From Wenzhouxiangella sp. AB-CW3 (GTDB lineage: Bacteria > Pseudomonadota > Gammaproteobacteria > Xanthomonadales > Wenzhouxiangellaceae), in assembly GCF_014725735.1 (NCBI RefSeq), contig NZ_CP061368.1, positions 3,363,225 through 3,427,224 of the forward strand: 64,000 nt of DNA. Reading direction: 5' to 3'. This document shows positions 51,524 to 61,050 of the stretch, in pieces. Every line of letters starts with the position of its first letter. The first letter of the stretch is position 1. A model generated the notes under the pieces. It was not told where the DNA came from and made no database searches. It worked only from the letters and a program-made list of their open reading frames with translations. A program made the position numbers and the translations under genes.

Positions 51524-54078
51524 GGGCGACTCGCGTCGGGCGACGGGAGACAGGAGGCGGATGACGGGTGAGCCTCGTCCCCCGCACTCGATCGACCATC
51601 GTCCCTCCCCCATCTTCCATCTTCCGCCTCCCATCTCCCGTCTCCCCTCTTCCGTCTCCCGCTTCCCGATGCGCTGCGGCGTCCCAACCGCTGCGCATTG
51701 AGAACCACCACCAGGCTGGAAGCCGACATGCCGATGGCGGCCAGCCAGGGCGGGACGAAACCGGCGGCGGCAAAAGGCAGTGCGGTGGCGTTGTAGCTGA
51801 ACGACAGGGCCAGGTTCTGGCGCACGATGCGGCGCACTTTCGGCGCCAGTGCGAAAGCCGATGACACCCGCTGCAGGCCACGGCCGGTGACCACCAGGTC
51901 GGACTGGCTGCGGGCAATGTCCGCACCTTCGGCCAGGGCCAGGGAAATATCGGCACCCGCCAGCACCGGGGCATCGTTGATGCCGTCGCCGACCATGGCC
52001 ACGCGCGCACCCTCGCTTTGCAGTCGACGCACCAGTTCCAGCTTGTCGGACGGGCTCATGTCTCCATGATAACCTTCGATTCTCAGCTCCCGTGCGACCC
52101 GGGCGACGTTGTCGAGACGGTCACCGGAAGCCAGCAGGACCTTCAGCCCGTTGGCCCGCAAGCCGTCGACCAATGCGTGAGCGCCGTCGCGCAGCGGGCT
52201 GTCGATGCGGAACCAGGCAATCAGCTCACCATGGCCGACCAGCGCCACCCACTGGCCCTCATCAGGTTCGCTCAGGGTCTGTTCCAGCGCCTGTGCAGCG
52301 AATTCCGGCTTGCCCAGGCAAAAAGTGACGCCGTCCACCGTGCCGGTCACGCCGCAGGCGGTAATGGCTTCGGCGTCGCTGACCGGATGACCATCGTCAT
52401 GTTCGGCAAAGGCGGTCGCAACCGGATGGCGACTGACACGCTCGAGTCTTCCGGCCAGGCGGCAGGCCTCGTCTTTGGAGAAGTGATCGCTTGCCATCCG
52501 AACCTCGCCGATGGTCATCTCCGGTCGGGTCAGCGTGCCGGTCTTGTCGAACACCACGTGGGTGATCTTCGGCAGTTTCTCGAGTGCATCGGGAGTTGAA
52601 ATCAATACACCGAGGCGCGCGAAACCGCGGCTGGCCGCGGCCAGGGCAACGGGGGTGCCCAGCGCCAGCGCACAGGGGCAGGAGACCACCAGCACCGAGA
52701 TCATCACCGGCAAAGCGCGGGCCGGGTCGATCTGCCACCAGACGATGCCGGCAATGGCCGCGCCGGTGAGCACGAAGACGATGAAATAGCTGGCCAGGCG
52801 ATCGGCCATCTGCGCCATGCGCGGCTTGAAGCTGCGTGCCTGGTCGAGCAGACGCACGATGCCCGATAGCACGGTGGACTGACCAAGGTTTTCGACGCGC
52901 ACGGTCAGATTGCCTTCGCGCACCAGGCTGCCGGCCAGCACCTCGTCACCGCCGACCCGCCGGCGCGGGGTGGATTCGCCCGACAGCAGGGATTCGTCGA
53001 TCATGGCGTTACCGGATTCGATGACGCCATCGGCCGGAAGCGTCTCGCCCGCGCCCACCTGGACCCGGTCACCGACCTCGAGCTCGACCAGGGTCACGTC
53101 TTCGACGCCGCTTTCGGTCAGGCGTCGGGCCTGCACCGGTAGCGAGCGGGCCAGCGCCGAGTGCAGTTGACCGGCGTTCTGGCGCGCCACCAGCACCGCG
53201 TAGCGGCCCAGCAGCAAGAAGAAGATGAACATCACCACCGAGTCGAAGTAGACCTGCCCGGCATCCAGTGTGGTAATCACTACGCTGGAAAACAGCGCCA
53301 GCAGCATGGCGCTGGCCACAGGGATGTCCATGGACATGCGCTTCTGCCTCAAGGCGCGCCAGGCCGAGCGGTAGAACAGCTGGCCGGAGTACAGGCAGAC
53401 CGGCACGGCCACGACCATGGAAATGACCAGGAAGAAGCGCTCGGACTGCGGGTCGATGTCCTGCCAGGAGCCGATGTACTTGGCCAGGGCGTAGCTCATG
53501 ACCTGCATCATGCCCAGGCCGGCCACGACGATGTACTTAAGCATCTGCAGTCGCTCAGCCCGGTTGCGCGCCTGCCCGGCCATGGGCGAGTCCAGGTGCG
53601 GACGGTAGCCCAGCGCGGCCAGGCGCGCCGCGATCTCGCTCAAGGCAGTGCGCTCGGGATTCCAGTTCAGGTGGGCGCGGCCATCGGTGACATCAACCCG
53701 GATCTCGGCCACGCCTTCCAGTTCTCCAACGTAGCGGTGAATCAGCCAGGCACAGGCAGCACAGTGCACGTTTTCCAGCACCAGGGTCAATCGCTGGAAT
53801 CCGTCGCAGTCGGGACGCGCATAGTGCTCGAGGATGGCGTCGCGATCCCAGGCGGCGAAGTCCCGGCGCGAGGCCTTGGCCAGCTCCGGGCGCTCGGGCA
53901 GCGCGTCGCGGAATTCGTAATAACGGCCCAGCCCGGCCGAGTCGATCAGGGTGGCCACGGTTAGGCAGCCGTGGCAGCACATGGCCCGTTCAGTCCCGCC
54001 GACAATGGCCTGAATATCGACACCTTCGGGAATGCTTTCCCCGCAGTGCCAGCAGTCGTTGTGGTGCTGCACGGTCAC
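51520..54078 (-). CDS. ccoI: Copper-translocating P-type ATPase CcoI for cbb3 oxidase
   Basis: 852 aa. Order: N-terminal metal region with CCHGCLTVA, an HMA domain with VHCAACAWLI, TM helices with the CPC motif in SCPCALALGTP, the phosphorylation site DKTGTLT and the hinge GDGINDAPVLAGAD. It pumps copper to the periplasm for the CuB site. The 3' end is odd: beyond about residue 805, the tail RKRGDGRWEAEDGRWGRDDG and following is encoded by a purine-rich GGAGACGGGAG-type repeat that appears to have displaced the original stop. It overlaps fixH and ccoS by 4 bp on either side. Confidence 0.94.
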   Translation of the reverse strand: MTVQHHNDCWHCGESIPEGVDIQAIVGGTERAMCCHGCLTVATLIDSAGLGRYYEFRDALPERPELAKASRRDFAAWDRDAILEHYARPDCDGFQRLTLVLENVHCAACAWLIHRYVGELEGVAEIRVDVTDGRAHLNWNPERTALSEIAARLAALGYRPHLDSPMAGQARNRAERLQMLKYIVVAGLGMMQVMSYALAKYIGSWQDIDPQSERFFLVISMVVAVPVCLYSGQLFYRSAWRALRQKRMSMDIPVASAMLLALFSSVVITTLDAGQVYFDSVVMFIFFLLLGRYAVLVARQNAGQLHSALARSLPVQARRLTESGVEDVTLVELEVGDRVQVGAGETLPADGVIESGNAMIDESLLSGESTPRRRVGGDEVLAGSLVREGNLTVRVENLGQSTVLSGIVRLLDQARSFKPRMAQMADRLASYFIVFVLTGAAIAGIVWWQIDPARALPVMISVLVVSCPCALALGTPVALAAASRGFARLGVLISTPDALEKLPKITHVVFDKTGTLTRPEMTIGEVRMASDHFSKDEACRLAGRLERVSRHPVATAFAEHDDGHPVSDAEAITACGVTGTVDGVTFCLGKPEFAAQALEQTLSEPDEGQWVALVGHGELIAWFRIDSPLRDGAHALVDGLRANGLKVLLASGDRLDNVARVARELRIEGYHGDMSPSDKLELVRRLQSEGARVAMVGDGINDAPVLAGADISLALAEGADIARSQSDLVVTGRGLQRVSSAFALAPKVRRIVRQNLALSFSYNATALPFAAAGFVPPWLAAIGMSASSLVVVLNAQRLGRRSASGSGRRKRGDGRWEAEDGRWGRDDGRSSAGDEAHPSSASCLPSPDASRP
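51530..51660 (-). repeat. Purine-rich GGGAGA/GGAAGA repeat in the ccoI 3' end
   Basis: On the minus strand, related units such as GGAGACGG, GGAGATGG, GGAAGATGG and GGAGGG repeat for about 60-70 bp (51595-51660), and an inverted CTCCTGTCTCCCGTC follows near 51538-51552. It lies inside the ccoI coding region and makes the strongly charged C-terminal tail. Confidence 0.65.
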
Positions 54079-54587
54079 AGGCGCTGCGCACTCAGCCGGA
54101 TCTCATCCGGAGCATCGGGTTCGGAGCGCATGCGACCGCCCAGCCACCAGGTCTGCGACAGGTCGCTGACCACGATGCGTGAGCGCTCGCTCGGGCTGCC
54201 GGCCAGCTCGCCCATATATTGGTTGTCACCATTGCGATGGACCACGGCGGTGGTGTCTCCGTCGCTGGTAGCGGGGTGAACGAACTTGACCAGCAGCGAG
54301 TCCGGCAGGTTCTTGAGGTCATTGGCGCCCAGTTCGATCCAGACCTGGCCTCCGTCGACCCGCAATGCGCCACTCAGGCCCATGGAGCGCGCCATGGCGG
54401 TGCGCTGGTTGGTATCGACCAGGGCCCTGCCCAGCGGAGCATGATCGCCGCTGACGATCTCGGGCGGATTGCTCAGGCCAATGGTCAGAATGCCCAGGCC
54501 AAAGATCGGGCCCAGGCTCAGTATGCCCAGAATGAACCAGGGCCAGGGTTCCCTGTACCAGGGTCGAACAGTGATTTCTGATTCCAT
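54075..54587 (-). CDS. ccoH: FixH/CcoH-family protein
   Basis: 170 aa from the ATG at 54587 (AGGGG upstream). A single N-terminal membrane helix (WPWFILGILSLGPIFGLGIL) anchors a periplasmic beta-domain containing NPPEIVSGD and FVHPATSDGDTTAVVH. FixH/CcoH stabilises the cbb3 oxidase during assembly. It overlaps ccoI by ATGA and follows ccoG. Confidence 0.9.
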   Translation of the reverse strand: MESEITVRPWYREPWPWFILGILSLGPIFGLGILTIGLSNPPEIVSGDHAPLGRALVDTNQRTAMARSMGLSGALRVDGGQVWIELGANDLKNLPDSLLVKFVHPATSDGDTTAVVHRNGDNQYMGELAGSPSERSRIVVSDLSQTWWLGGRMRSEPDAPDEIRLSAQRL

Positions 54588-54591
54588 GATG

Positions 54592-55980
54592 CTAACCCCT
54601 CGGTTCCTGGGGGATGAAAAAGCGGGTTTCCTCGCGCGTACTGATATTGCCTTCGGCATCCTCGCCAAGGATCTCGATAGTATGCATTCCAGGTGCGGCG
54701 ATCTCCATTGGGACGGCCAGGGTCATGGGCAGATCGACCACTTGCCCGGGGTCCAGGCTGACCCCCCGAGAGGGCTCTATTACCCGCAGCTCGGGCAGCC
54801 CCTCGGCCGTGACCCGGATGAACATTTCCTCGTCGCTGCGGTTGGTCAGCTTGAGCCGGTAGGCGTTTTCCAGGTCGGACCCGGCCACCCGGTACATGGC
54901 GCCGCGATCGCGCAGCACATCCACCAGGAGGGGGTCGCGACCGGTCAGAATCACGCCGACCAGGGTTGCCAGCAATATCAGTGCGGCAAGATAGACAAAG
55001 ATCCGCGGCCTGAGAATGCGGGTGGGCCGGTCGGCCATGGCGTTCTCGGTGGAATAGCGGATCAGGCCACGCGGGTAGCTCATCTTGTCCATGACCTCGT
55101 CACACACATCGACGCAGGCGGCGCAGGCGATGCATTCGATCTGCAAGCCATCGCGGATGTCGATACCCGTGGGACAGACCTGCACGCAGGCCTCGCAGTC
55201 GATGCAGTCTCCCAGCCCCAGGGCCTTGTGATCGGCAGTTCGTTTGCGCGCACCCCGTGGTTCACCACGCTGCTCGTCGTAGGAAATAACCAGCGAATCC
55301 TGGTCGAACATCGCCGCCTGAAAGCGGGCATACGGGCACATGTAGGTACACACCTGCTCACGCAGGTATCCGGCATTGCCGTAGGTGGCAAAGGCATAGA
55401 AGAACAGCCAGAAAGTCTCCCAGCTGCCGAGCTGGAAATCCAGCACGCGCGGACCCAGATCACGGATCGGCACGAAGAAACCGACAAAAGTGAAACCGGT
55501 CCACAGCGCGAACGTGATCCAGAGGAACTGCTTGGCCGACTTGCGTGCGAGCTTCTCCTTCGTCCACGGTCCCTTGTCGAGCTTGATGCGCTTGTTGCGC
55601 CGGCCCTCGGTAACCCGTTCCATCCACAGGAACACTTCGGTCCAGACCGTTTGCGGGCAGGCATAACCGCACCACAGGCGACCGGCCAGGGCGGTGAAGA
55701 AGAATAGCGACAGGGCCGCCATGGCCAGTAGCAATGACAGGATGAACAGGTCCTGCGGCCACAGGGTGATACCGAAGAAATGGAACTGGCGATTGACCAG
55801 GTCGAACAGCACGATCTGCTGCCCGCCCACGTTGATCCAGGGCAACAGGTAGTACAGGCCCAGCAACACCCAGGCGGCGGTAACCCGCAGCCGGGCAAAA
55901 CGTCCACTGACCTCCCGCGGATAGACCTTGGGGGCCTTGACGTAGAGCGGGATGGTTTCCTGGTTGCCGGAATCGCTCAT
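54592..55980 (-). CDS. ccoG: cbb3 oxidase accessory ferredoxin-like protein CcoG (RdxA/FixG)
   Basis: 462 aa from the ATG at 55980; the longer frame to 56232 covers the upstream gene and is not used. It has about five membrane helices, a WCGYACPQTVW motif and two 4Fe-4S ferredoxin clusters (CIDCEACVQVCP and CIACAACVDVC), then a C-terminal immunoglobulin-like domain. CcoG is a cupric reductase that supports copper delivery to cbb3. It overlaps the small membrane protein gene by 4 bp. Confidence 0.94.
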   Translation of the reverse strand: MSDSGNQETIPLYVKAPKVYPREVSGRFARLRVTAAWVLLGLYYLLPWINVGGQQIVLFDLVNRQFHFFGITLWPQDLFILSLLLAMAALSLFFFTALAGRLWCGYACPQTVWTEVFLWMERVTEGRRNKRIKLDKGPWTKEKLARKSAKQFLWITFALWTGFTFVGFFVPIRDLGPRVLDFQLGSWETFWLFFYAFATYGNAGYLREQVCTYMCPYARFQAAMFDQDSLVISYDEQRGEPRGARKRTADHKALGLGDCIDCEACVQVCPTGIDIRDGLQIECIACAACVDVCDEVMDKMSYPRGLIRYSTENAMADRPTRILRPRIFVYLAALILLATLVGVILTGRDPLLVDVLRDRGAMYRVAGSDLENAYRLKLTNRSDEEMFIRVTAEGLPELRVIEPSRGVSLDPGQVVDLPMTLAVPMEIAAPGMHTIEILGEDAEGNISTREETRFFIPQEPRG

Positions 55981-56282
55981 TGTTCGGGTTTCACACCTCG
56001 TCGCTTCAGTGGCTTGAGCAACAGTGCGGTGAACAGGCTGGAAGCGGCCGTCGCGGCCCAGAACATGATGAAGGCGATGGTATAGCCACCGCCGCGCGTG
56101 ATCTCTAGCTCGGGAAAGGTGATGTCGCGCAGTGCCAGCGGGTCGACGAAGATGAAGAACACCACCGTTGCCATGGCCGCGGTAAAGAACGAGGGCCAGA
56201 GTATGGCCCCGAACCACTGCACCATCGGCCACGGGCCGATCGCGCCGCGATCCGAACTCCGGCGCGAGGCACGATCAGTCAT
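55977..56282 (-). CDS. Small membrane protein between ccoP and ccoG
   Basis: 101 aa with two membrane helices (AILWPSFFTAAMATVVFFIF and YTIAFIMFWAATAASSLFTA). It overlaps ccoP by 8 bp and ccoG by 4 bp, so it is clearly part of the oxidase operon. Small proteins of this kind occur at this position in related bacteria; the function is not known to me. Confidence 0.8.
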   Translation of the reverse strand: MTDRASRRSSDRGAIGPWPMVQWFGAILWPSFFTAAMATVVFFIFVDPLALRDITFPELEITRGGGYTIAFIMFWAATAASSLFTALLLKPLKRRGVKPEQ

Positions 56283-57183
56283 CGTCGTCCCGGTTCAGGC
56301 TCAGCACGTAGGCGGTCACCAGCTTCGATCGGCCTTCGCCAAGCAGCCGATCCTGTGCCGGCATGATGCCTTCGCGGCCATCGCGAATGGTCTGGCGCAG
56401 AGCTTCGAGGCTGCTGCCATAAATGTACCTTCCGGCCGTGAGGTCGGGGGCACCAAGATGGACGTTGCCTGTGCCATCTACACCATGACAGGCAGCACAC
56501 TGCTGTTCATAGTGACGGCGGCCGGCCGCAGCCATGCTGCTGTCGACCGATTGCCCCGCCAGTTGCTGGACGTAGACAGCGGTGCGTGTCACACCCTGCT
56601 CACCCAGCACATCGCCCAATGGCGGCATGACCGCATGCCGACCTTCGTAGATGCTGGTGAAGACCTGGTCAGGCTCGCCGCCCCAGATCCAGTGGCCATC
56701 GGTAAGGTTGGGATAACCCGGCGCACCGCGCGCATCCGAGCCATGGCAGGTCGAGCAGTTGTGGGCATAGATGTTGCTGCCCATGCGCAGGGCATCGGGA
56801 TGCTCGACCAGTTCTTCAATCGGCCGGTCGAGCAACTCGCCGAAGCGCTCCTCAAAGTCCGCGGCGGCCTGCGCCCGCTCTTCCTGGTACTGGCCTTCGG
56901 AACTCCATCCCAACACCCCCTGGAAATTGCCCAGCCCCGGGTAGAGCACCAGGTAGAGCAGCGTCCAGATGATTGTGCCGTAGAACAGCCACAGCCACCA
57001 GCGCGGCAGCGGTTTGTTGAGCTCGGTGATGTCCTCGTCCCAGACATGGCCGGTGGTTTCCTCGCCTTCCTCGTTCTTCATCGAGGGCACGCGGGCAAGC
57101 TGGGTGCTGACCAGCAGCCAGATGACCCAGGCGGTAAAGCCCAGGGTTCCGATAATGACGAACCAGTGCCAGAAGGCGCTCAT
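56275..57183 (-). CDS. ccoP: cbb3 cytochrome c oxidase subunit III CcoP (diheme)
   Basis: 302 aa. Two N-terminal membrane helices (about 8-28 and 60-82) and two cytochrome c domains with CSTCH and CAACH heme sites, each with a later methionine ligand candidate (VMPPLGDVL, IMPAQDRLL). It accepts electrons for the oxidase. The ATG overlaps the ccoQ stop. Confidence 0.95.
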   Translation of the reverse strand: MSAFWHWFVIIGTLGFTAWVIWLLVSTQLARVPSMKNEEGEETTGHVWDEDITELNKPLPRWWLWLFYGTIIWTLLYLVLYPGLGNFQGVLGWSSEGQYQEERAQAAADFEERFGELLDRPIEELVEHPDALRMGSNIYAHNCSTCHGSDARGAPGYPNLTDGHWIWGGEPDQVFTSIYEGRHAVMPPLGDVLGEQGVTRTAVYVQQLAGQSVDSSMAAAGRRHYEQQCAACHGVDGTGNVHLGAPDLTAGRYIYGSSLEALRQTIRDGREGIMPAQDRLLGEGRSKLVTAYVLSLNRDDDD

Positions 57184-57353
57184 TTCGATTCCTCCCCGTT
57201 GTGGCCGGTGCTGTTGCGGTCATTGGACTGATCTTCATCCAGCGGCAGGCTGGCCTGTTCATCGAAGTCCTCGCGGTTCTTGACGATGAACACCCAGACG
57301 ACCACGGCAACGAAACCGAGCATGGCCAGGACGGTCACGATCGCGCTGCTCAT
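57180..57353 (-). CDS. ccoQ: cbb3 oxidase subunit CcoQ (FixQ)
   Basis: 57 aa, one membrane helix ([20 protein letters not shown]) followed by [14 protein letters not shown], typical of CcoQ. It fits exactly between ccoO and ccoP with ATGA overlaps on both sides (57350-57353 and 57180-57183). It stabilises the complex. Confidence 0.93.
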   Translation of the reverse strand: MSSAIVTVLAMLGFVAVVVWVFIVKNREDFDEQASLPLDEDQSNDRNSTGHNGEESK

Positions 57354-58006
57354 GAGTCACCCCCGCTATCGTCGGCGGCGGCGTGCTGTCCGGTCCAATC
57401 GGTGCCCAGACTCTGCAGGTAGGCGATGATGGCGTCCATCTCGGTTCTGCCGGCCACCGCCTCGACGGCGCCCTCGATGTCCTCGTCGGTGTAGGGGGTG
57501 CCGATACGTTGGAGAGCACGCATGCGCCGCTGAATCACTTCCGGATCGACATAGCGCTCGGCCAGCCACGGATAGGCCGGCATGTTGGAGCCCGGCACCA
57601 CCGCACGCGGATCCATCATGTGCAGGTAATGCCAGTCGTCGCTGTAGAGCCCGCCGACACGGGCCAGGTCCGGTCCGGTGCGCTTCGAACCCCACTGGAA
57701 GGGGCGGTCGTAGACATGCTCGCCGGCCACCGAGTAGTGGCCGTAGCGCTCGGTCTCGGCACGAAACGGCCGGATCTGCTGGCTGTGGCAGTTGTAACAG
57801 CCCTCCGCGACGTAGACATCGCGCCCGGCCAGTTCCAGCGGGCCCCAGGGCTGAACCCCCTCGGCCGGCTCAACCACCGAGGCCTTGAACATCAGCGGCA
57901 CGATCTCGACGATGCCGCCGATGCTGATGACCAGCACGATGAGAATGCCCATCAGTCCGACGTTCTTCTCGATCTTTTCGTGCAATGTGCCTTTCTTGTC
58001 GCTCAT
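57350..58006 (-). CDS. ccoO: cbb3 cytochrome c oxidase subunit II CcoO (monoheme)
   Basis: 218 aa. One N-terminal membrane helix ([20 protein letters not shown]) and a cytochrome c domain with the CYNCH heme site in [14 protein letters not shown], then [11 protein letters not shown] with the axial methionine. Overlaps ccoN and ccoQ by 4 bp each. Confidence 0.96.
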   Translation of the reverse strand: MSDKKGTLHEKIEKNVGLMGILIVLVISIGGIVEIVPLMFKASVVEPAEGVQPWGPLELAGRDVYVAEGCYNCHSQQIRPFRAETERYGHYSVAGEHVYDRPFQWGSKRTGPDLARVGGLYSDDWHYLHMMDPRAVVPGSNMPAYPWLAERYVDPEVIQRRMRALQRIGTPYTDEDIEGAVEAVAGRTEMDAIIAYLQSLGTDWTGQHAAADDSGGDS

Positions 58007-59430
58007 GCCGTCGCTCCTTTCGGCTCGATGACCGGCGCCTCATCGGTGCGGCCCATCTGGGCGGTCTTCCAGAAGTTGTAGACCATGAAGAACATGCCGG
58101 CGGTAAAGATGAATCCACCAATCAGGCGCAGGATGTAGTAGGGCTCGGTGAACTGCAGCACCTCGATGAAGGTGTAGGTCAGCGTGCCGTCATCATTGAA
58201 GGTGCGCCACATCAGACCCTGCATCACCCCGGCAATCCACATGGCCACGATGTAGAGCACGGTACCGATGGTCGAGACCCAGAAGTGCCACTCCATCAGG
58301 CGGGTGGAATACATCTTCTCCACGCCCATCAGGCGTGGCCACAGGCTGTAGAGCGCGCCGATGGAGATCATCGCCACCCAGCCCAGCGCACCGGCATGAA
58401 CGTGGCCGATGGTCCAGTCGGTGTAGTGCGACAGCGCGTTGACCGTCTTGATCGACATCATCGGACCCTCGAAAGTGGCGATGCCGTAGAACGACAGCGC
58501 CACGATCATGAAGCGCAGCGCCGGGTCGGTGCGCAGCTTGTACCACACGCCCGAGAGCGTCATGATGCCGTTGATCATGCCGCCCCAGCTCGGCGCCAGC
58601 AACATGACCGAGAACACCATGCCGAGGGTCTGCACCCAGTCGGGCACCGAGGTGTAGTGGAGATGGTGCGGGCCGGCCCACATGTAGATCGCGATCAGCG
58701 ACCAGAAGTGCACGATGGACAGGCGGTAGGAGTAGACCGGCCGCCCGGCCTGCTTGGGCACGAAGTAATACATCATGCCGAGGAAGCCGGCGGTCAGGAA
58801 GAAGCCGACTGCATTGTGGCCGTACCACCACTGCACCATGGCGTCGACCGCGCCGGCATAGAGCGGGTAGGAGTGCAGCCAGCCGGTAGGAATGGCCAGG
58901 TTGTTGACGATGTGCAGCACCGCGATGGTGAGGATGTAGGCACCGAAGAACCAGTTGGCCACGTAGATGTGCCGGACCTTGCGCTGGACGATGGTGCCGA
59001 AAAACACCACGGCATAGGCAACCCAGACGATGGCAATCAGCACCGCCAGCGGCCAGATCAGTTCGGCATATTCCTTGCCCATGGTGTGGCCCATGGGCAG
59101 GGTGATGGCCGCGCCGACGATGACCGCCTGCCAGCCCCAGAAGGTGAAGGCGGCCAGCTTGTCGGAAAACAGTCGCACGTGCGAGGTGCGCTGCACGCAG
59201 TAATAGCTGGTGGCAAACAGGGCCGAACCGCCGAAGGCAAAGATCACGGCGTTGGTATGCAATGGTCGCAGACGTCCGTAGCTCAGCCACGGAATCTCCC
59301 AGCCCAGGCCCGGCCAGATCAGCTGGGCAGCGATGAACACGCCGACGGCCATGCCGACGATGCCCCAGATCACGGTGGCCCAGGCAAATTGCCGGACGAC
59401 CTTGTCGTTATAGGTAGTGGTTTGGCTCAT
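58003..59430 (-). CDS. ccoN: cbb3 cytochrome c oxidase subunit I CcoN
   Basis: 475 aa from the ATG at 59430 (AGGGAA upstream; a start 5 codons earlier is possible). Heme-copper oxidase catalytic subunit with about 12 membrane helices; histidine-rich motifs such as [33 protein letters not shown] and [10 protein letters not shown] supply the low-spin heme, heme b3 and CuB ligands. It reduces O2 with high affinity. First gene of the operon ccoNOQP-orf-ccoG-ccoH-ccoI-ccoS. Confidence 0.97.
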   Translation of the reverse strand: MSQTTTYNDKVVRQFAWATVIWGIVGMAVGVFIAAQLIWPGLGWEIPWLSYGRLRPLHTNAVIFAFGGSALFATSYYCVQRTSHVRLFSDKLAAFTFWGWQAVIVGAAITLPMGHTMGKEYAELIWPLAVLIAIVWVAYAVVFFGTIVQRKVRHIYVANWFFGAYILTIAVLHIVNNLAIPTGWLHSYPLYAGAVDAMVQWWYGHNAVGFFLTAGFLGMMYYFVPKQAGRPVYSYRLSIVHFWSLIAIYMWAGPHHLHYTSVPDWVQTLGMVFSVMLLAPSWGGMINGIMTLSGVWYKLRTDPALRFMIVALSFYGIATFEGPMMSIKTVNALSHYTDWTIGHVHAGALGWVAMISIGALYSLWPRLMGVEKMYSTRLMEWHFWVSTIGTVLYIVAMWIAGVMQGLMWRTFNDDGTLTYTFIEVLQFTEPYYILRLIGGFIFTAGMFFMVYNFWKTAQMGRTDEAPVIEPKGATA

Positions 59431-59471
59431 GAAGTTCCCTTTCAAAGAGATGCTGCGCGCGAGTCGCCGAT

Positions 59472-59513
59472 ATTATCAGGCGTGCACACGACTGAATTAT
59501 TGATCCCGGTCAA
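59472..59513 (-). promoter_or_regulatory. FNR/ANR-type promoter of the cbb3 operon
   Basis: On the plus strand TTGATCCCGGTCAA (59500-59513) matches the FNR/ANR box TTGAT-N4-ATCAA with one mismatch. On the minus strand it is followed after exactly 22 bp by GATAAT (59477-59472). That puts the box centre at about -41.5, the class II activating position. Low-oxygen induction of ccoN is the expected outcome. Confidence 0.82.
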
Positions 59514-59592
59514 TAGTTCATTTTACATACATCTTATGCCGACGTGCAGTCGATGGGTATGATGTGGCTCACGAATTTCACCAGGAGGCAAG

Positions 59593-61050
59593 GTGGCAAG
59601 CGCTCAGGTCAACGGAGTGAAGGGCTGGTTGCTGGCAGAAGCCGTGCGCCTGCACGAGGCCCGTCAGGGCCGCTGCGAGGACGCTGCCGCCGTCGCCCTG
59701 GCGCGCAGCTCGGCCGGCAGCCTGTCGCAGCGACTGATGACACGGGCCGCGAGGCTGACGGTGGGTCAGGCCTCCGGGCGTGATCTTGCTCGCCTGGGAA
59801 GCCTGTTGCGGATCCTGGCCGGACTGACGCTGGCCATGGCCGCTCTGGCCGGACTGGCCACGGCACGCGCCAGTGTTCCTGATGAACAGATCAATGTGCT
59901 GCTGGCCATGATCGTGGTGCTGGCCCCACCCACGCTGACCCTGTTGTTGTGGCTGATCTTGATGTCTGCCCGGCGTGGCACCACCGGCTCGGGTGGACTG
60001 ATCGGCCAGGCGTTGACCGGCGCGCTGCGTCGCATCGGCGCCCGCTTTCTGTCCGGGCCGCTGGCCCGCGAACTGGCCGAGGCCGGTGCCGGCTTGATGC
60101 AGGCCCGCCTGGGCCGCTGGTTTCTGGCCAGCATCATGCACGGGTTCTGGCTGGTTTTTACCCTGGTGGCAACGCTGACCCTGGGGCTTTACTTTTCCTT
60201 TGCCCAGTACGACCTGGTCTGGGGCACCACCATTCTCGACGAAGACAGCGTGGTGCAACTGGTCTCGGGCCTGGCGGCCCTGCCCGCGGCACTGGGACTG
60301 ATGGGCGTGCCCGAAGCGGAGTGGATCCTGGCTGCTCGACAGGACACACCCGAGATCGGTGCGCGCGCCGAATGGGCCAGCTTTCTCATGGCCAGCGTGC
60401 TGGTCTACGGCAGCCTGCCACGACTGCTGCTGGTGCTGCTGTCGGCCTGGCTTGCATGGCGTGCCCGGCGCAATCTGGCGCTGGACACGTCCCACCCGGA
60501 GTATCTGCGCCTGGCCGCGGAACTCGAGCCGATCTCGCTGTCATCGCGGACCCTGGGCGACCAGCCCGCGAAACCGCGCAAGCGTGCCCGACACAAGCGG
60601 CCGAACAATCCATCCCGGGCGGTGGTCTTCGGGATAGAACTGGAGCGTGATCACGATGGGCATCCCCCGGAGCTGCCCGGCCTGGCTGCCGACCGCATTG
60701 GTCTGGCCGATGATCGTGCTGGGCGTCAGGCCGTGCGCCGGCTCGTCGGTGAACGCCGGCGGCCTCCTGAAGCGCTGATTGCAGTGTGTTCCATGCTGCG
60801 CACGCCGGATGCCGGCACCGAGCGTTTCCTGGCCGGGCTGGCCGACACGGCCGGCGCCCCATTGATCCTGGTGCTGGACGAATCGGAACTGCTGGTCGAA
60901 CGAGGCGGACCGTTGAAAACTCGTCTGGCCGACTGGCAGGACCTGGCCGAGCGGGTGGGTGCCGACTGCGTGGCGCTTGACAGCCAACAGCCGGACGCCT
61001 CGGCACTGGCGCACCTGCAGCAATCTCTGCGGGGCGAATCCGTATCGTGA
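59593..61050 (+). CDS. DUF2868 membrane protein
   Basis: 485 aa, starting at a GTG with a strong AGGAGG leader. It has about four membrane segments in the first 280 residues (LLRILAGLTLAMAALAGLAT; WFLASIMHGFWLVFTLVA) and a soluble C-terminal half. This is the DUF2868 family, nearly always next to a DUF3482 GTPase, as here (4-bp overlap with the next gene). The role of the pair is unknown. Confidence 0.85.
   Translation: MASAQVNGVKGWLLAEAVRLHEARQGRCEDAAAVALARSSAGSLSQRLMTRAARLTVGQASGRDLARLGSLLRILAGLTLAMAALAGLATARASVPDEQINVLLAMIVVLAPPTLTLLLWLILMSARRGTTGSGGLIGQALTGALRRIGARFLSGPLARELAEAGAGLMQARLGRWFLASIMHGFWLVFTLVATLTLGLYFSFAQYDLVWGTTILDEDSVVQLVSGLAALPAALGLMGVPEAEWILAARQDTPEIGARAEWASFLMASVLVYGSLPRLLLVLLSAWLAWRARRNLALDTSHPEYLRLAAELEPISLSSRTLGDQPAKPRKRARHKRPNNPSRAVVFGIELERDHDGHPPELPGLAADRIGLADDRAGRQAVRRLVGERRRPPEALIAVCSMLRTPDAGTERFLAGLADTAGAPLILVLDESELLVERGGPLKTRLADWQDLAERVGADCVALDSQQPDASALAHLQQSLRGESVS

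Noticed and set aside
57985-59562. 525-codon plus-strand frame opposite ccoN/ccoO
   Set aside because: Antisense of the oxidase genes; His/Asp/Gly-rich, with no family or ribosome-binding site.
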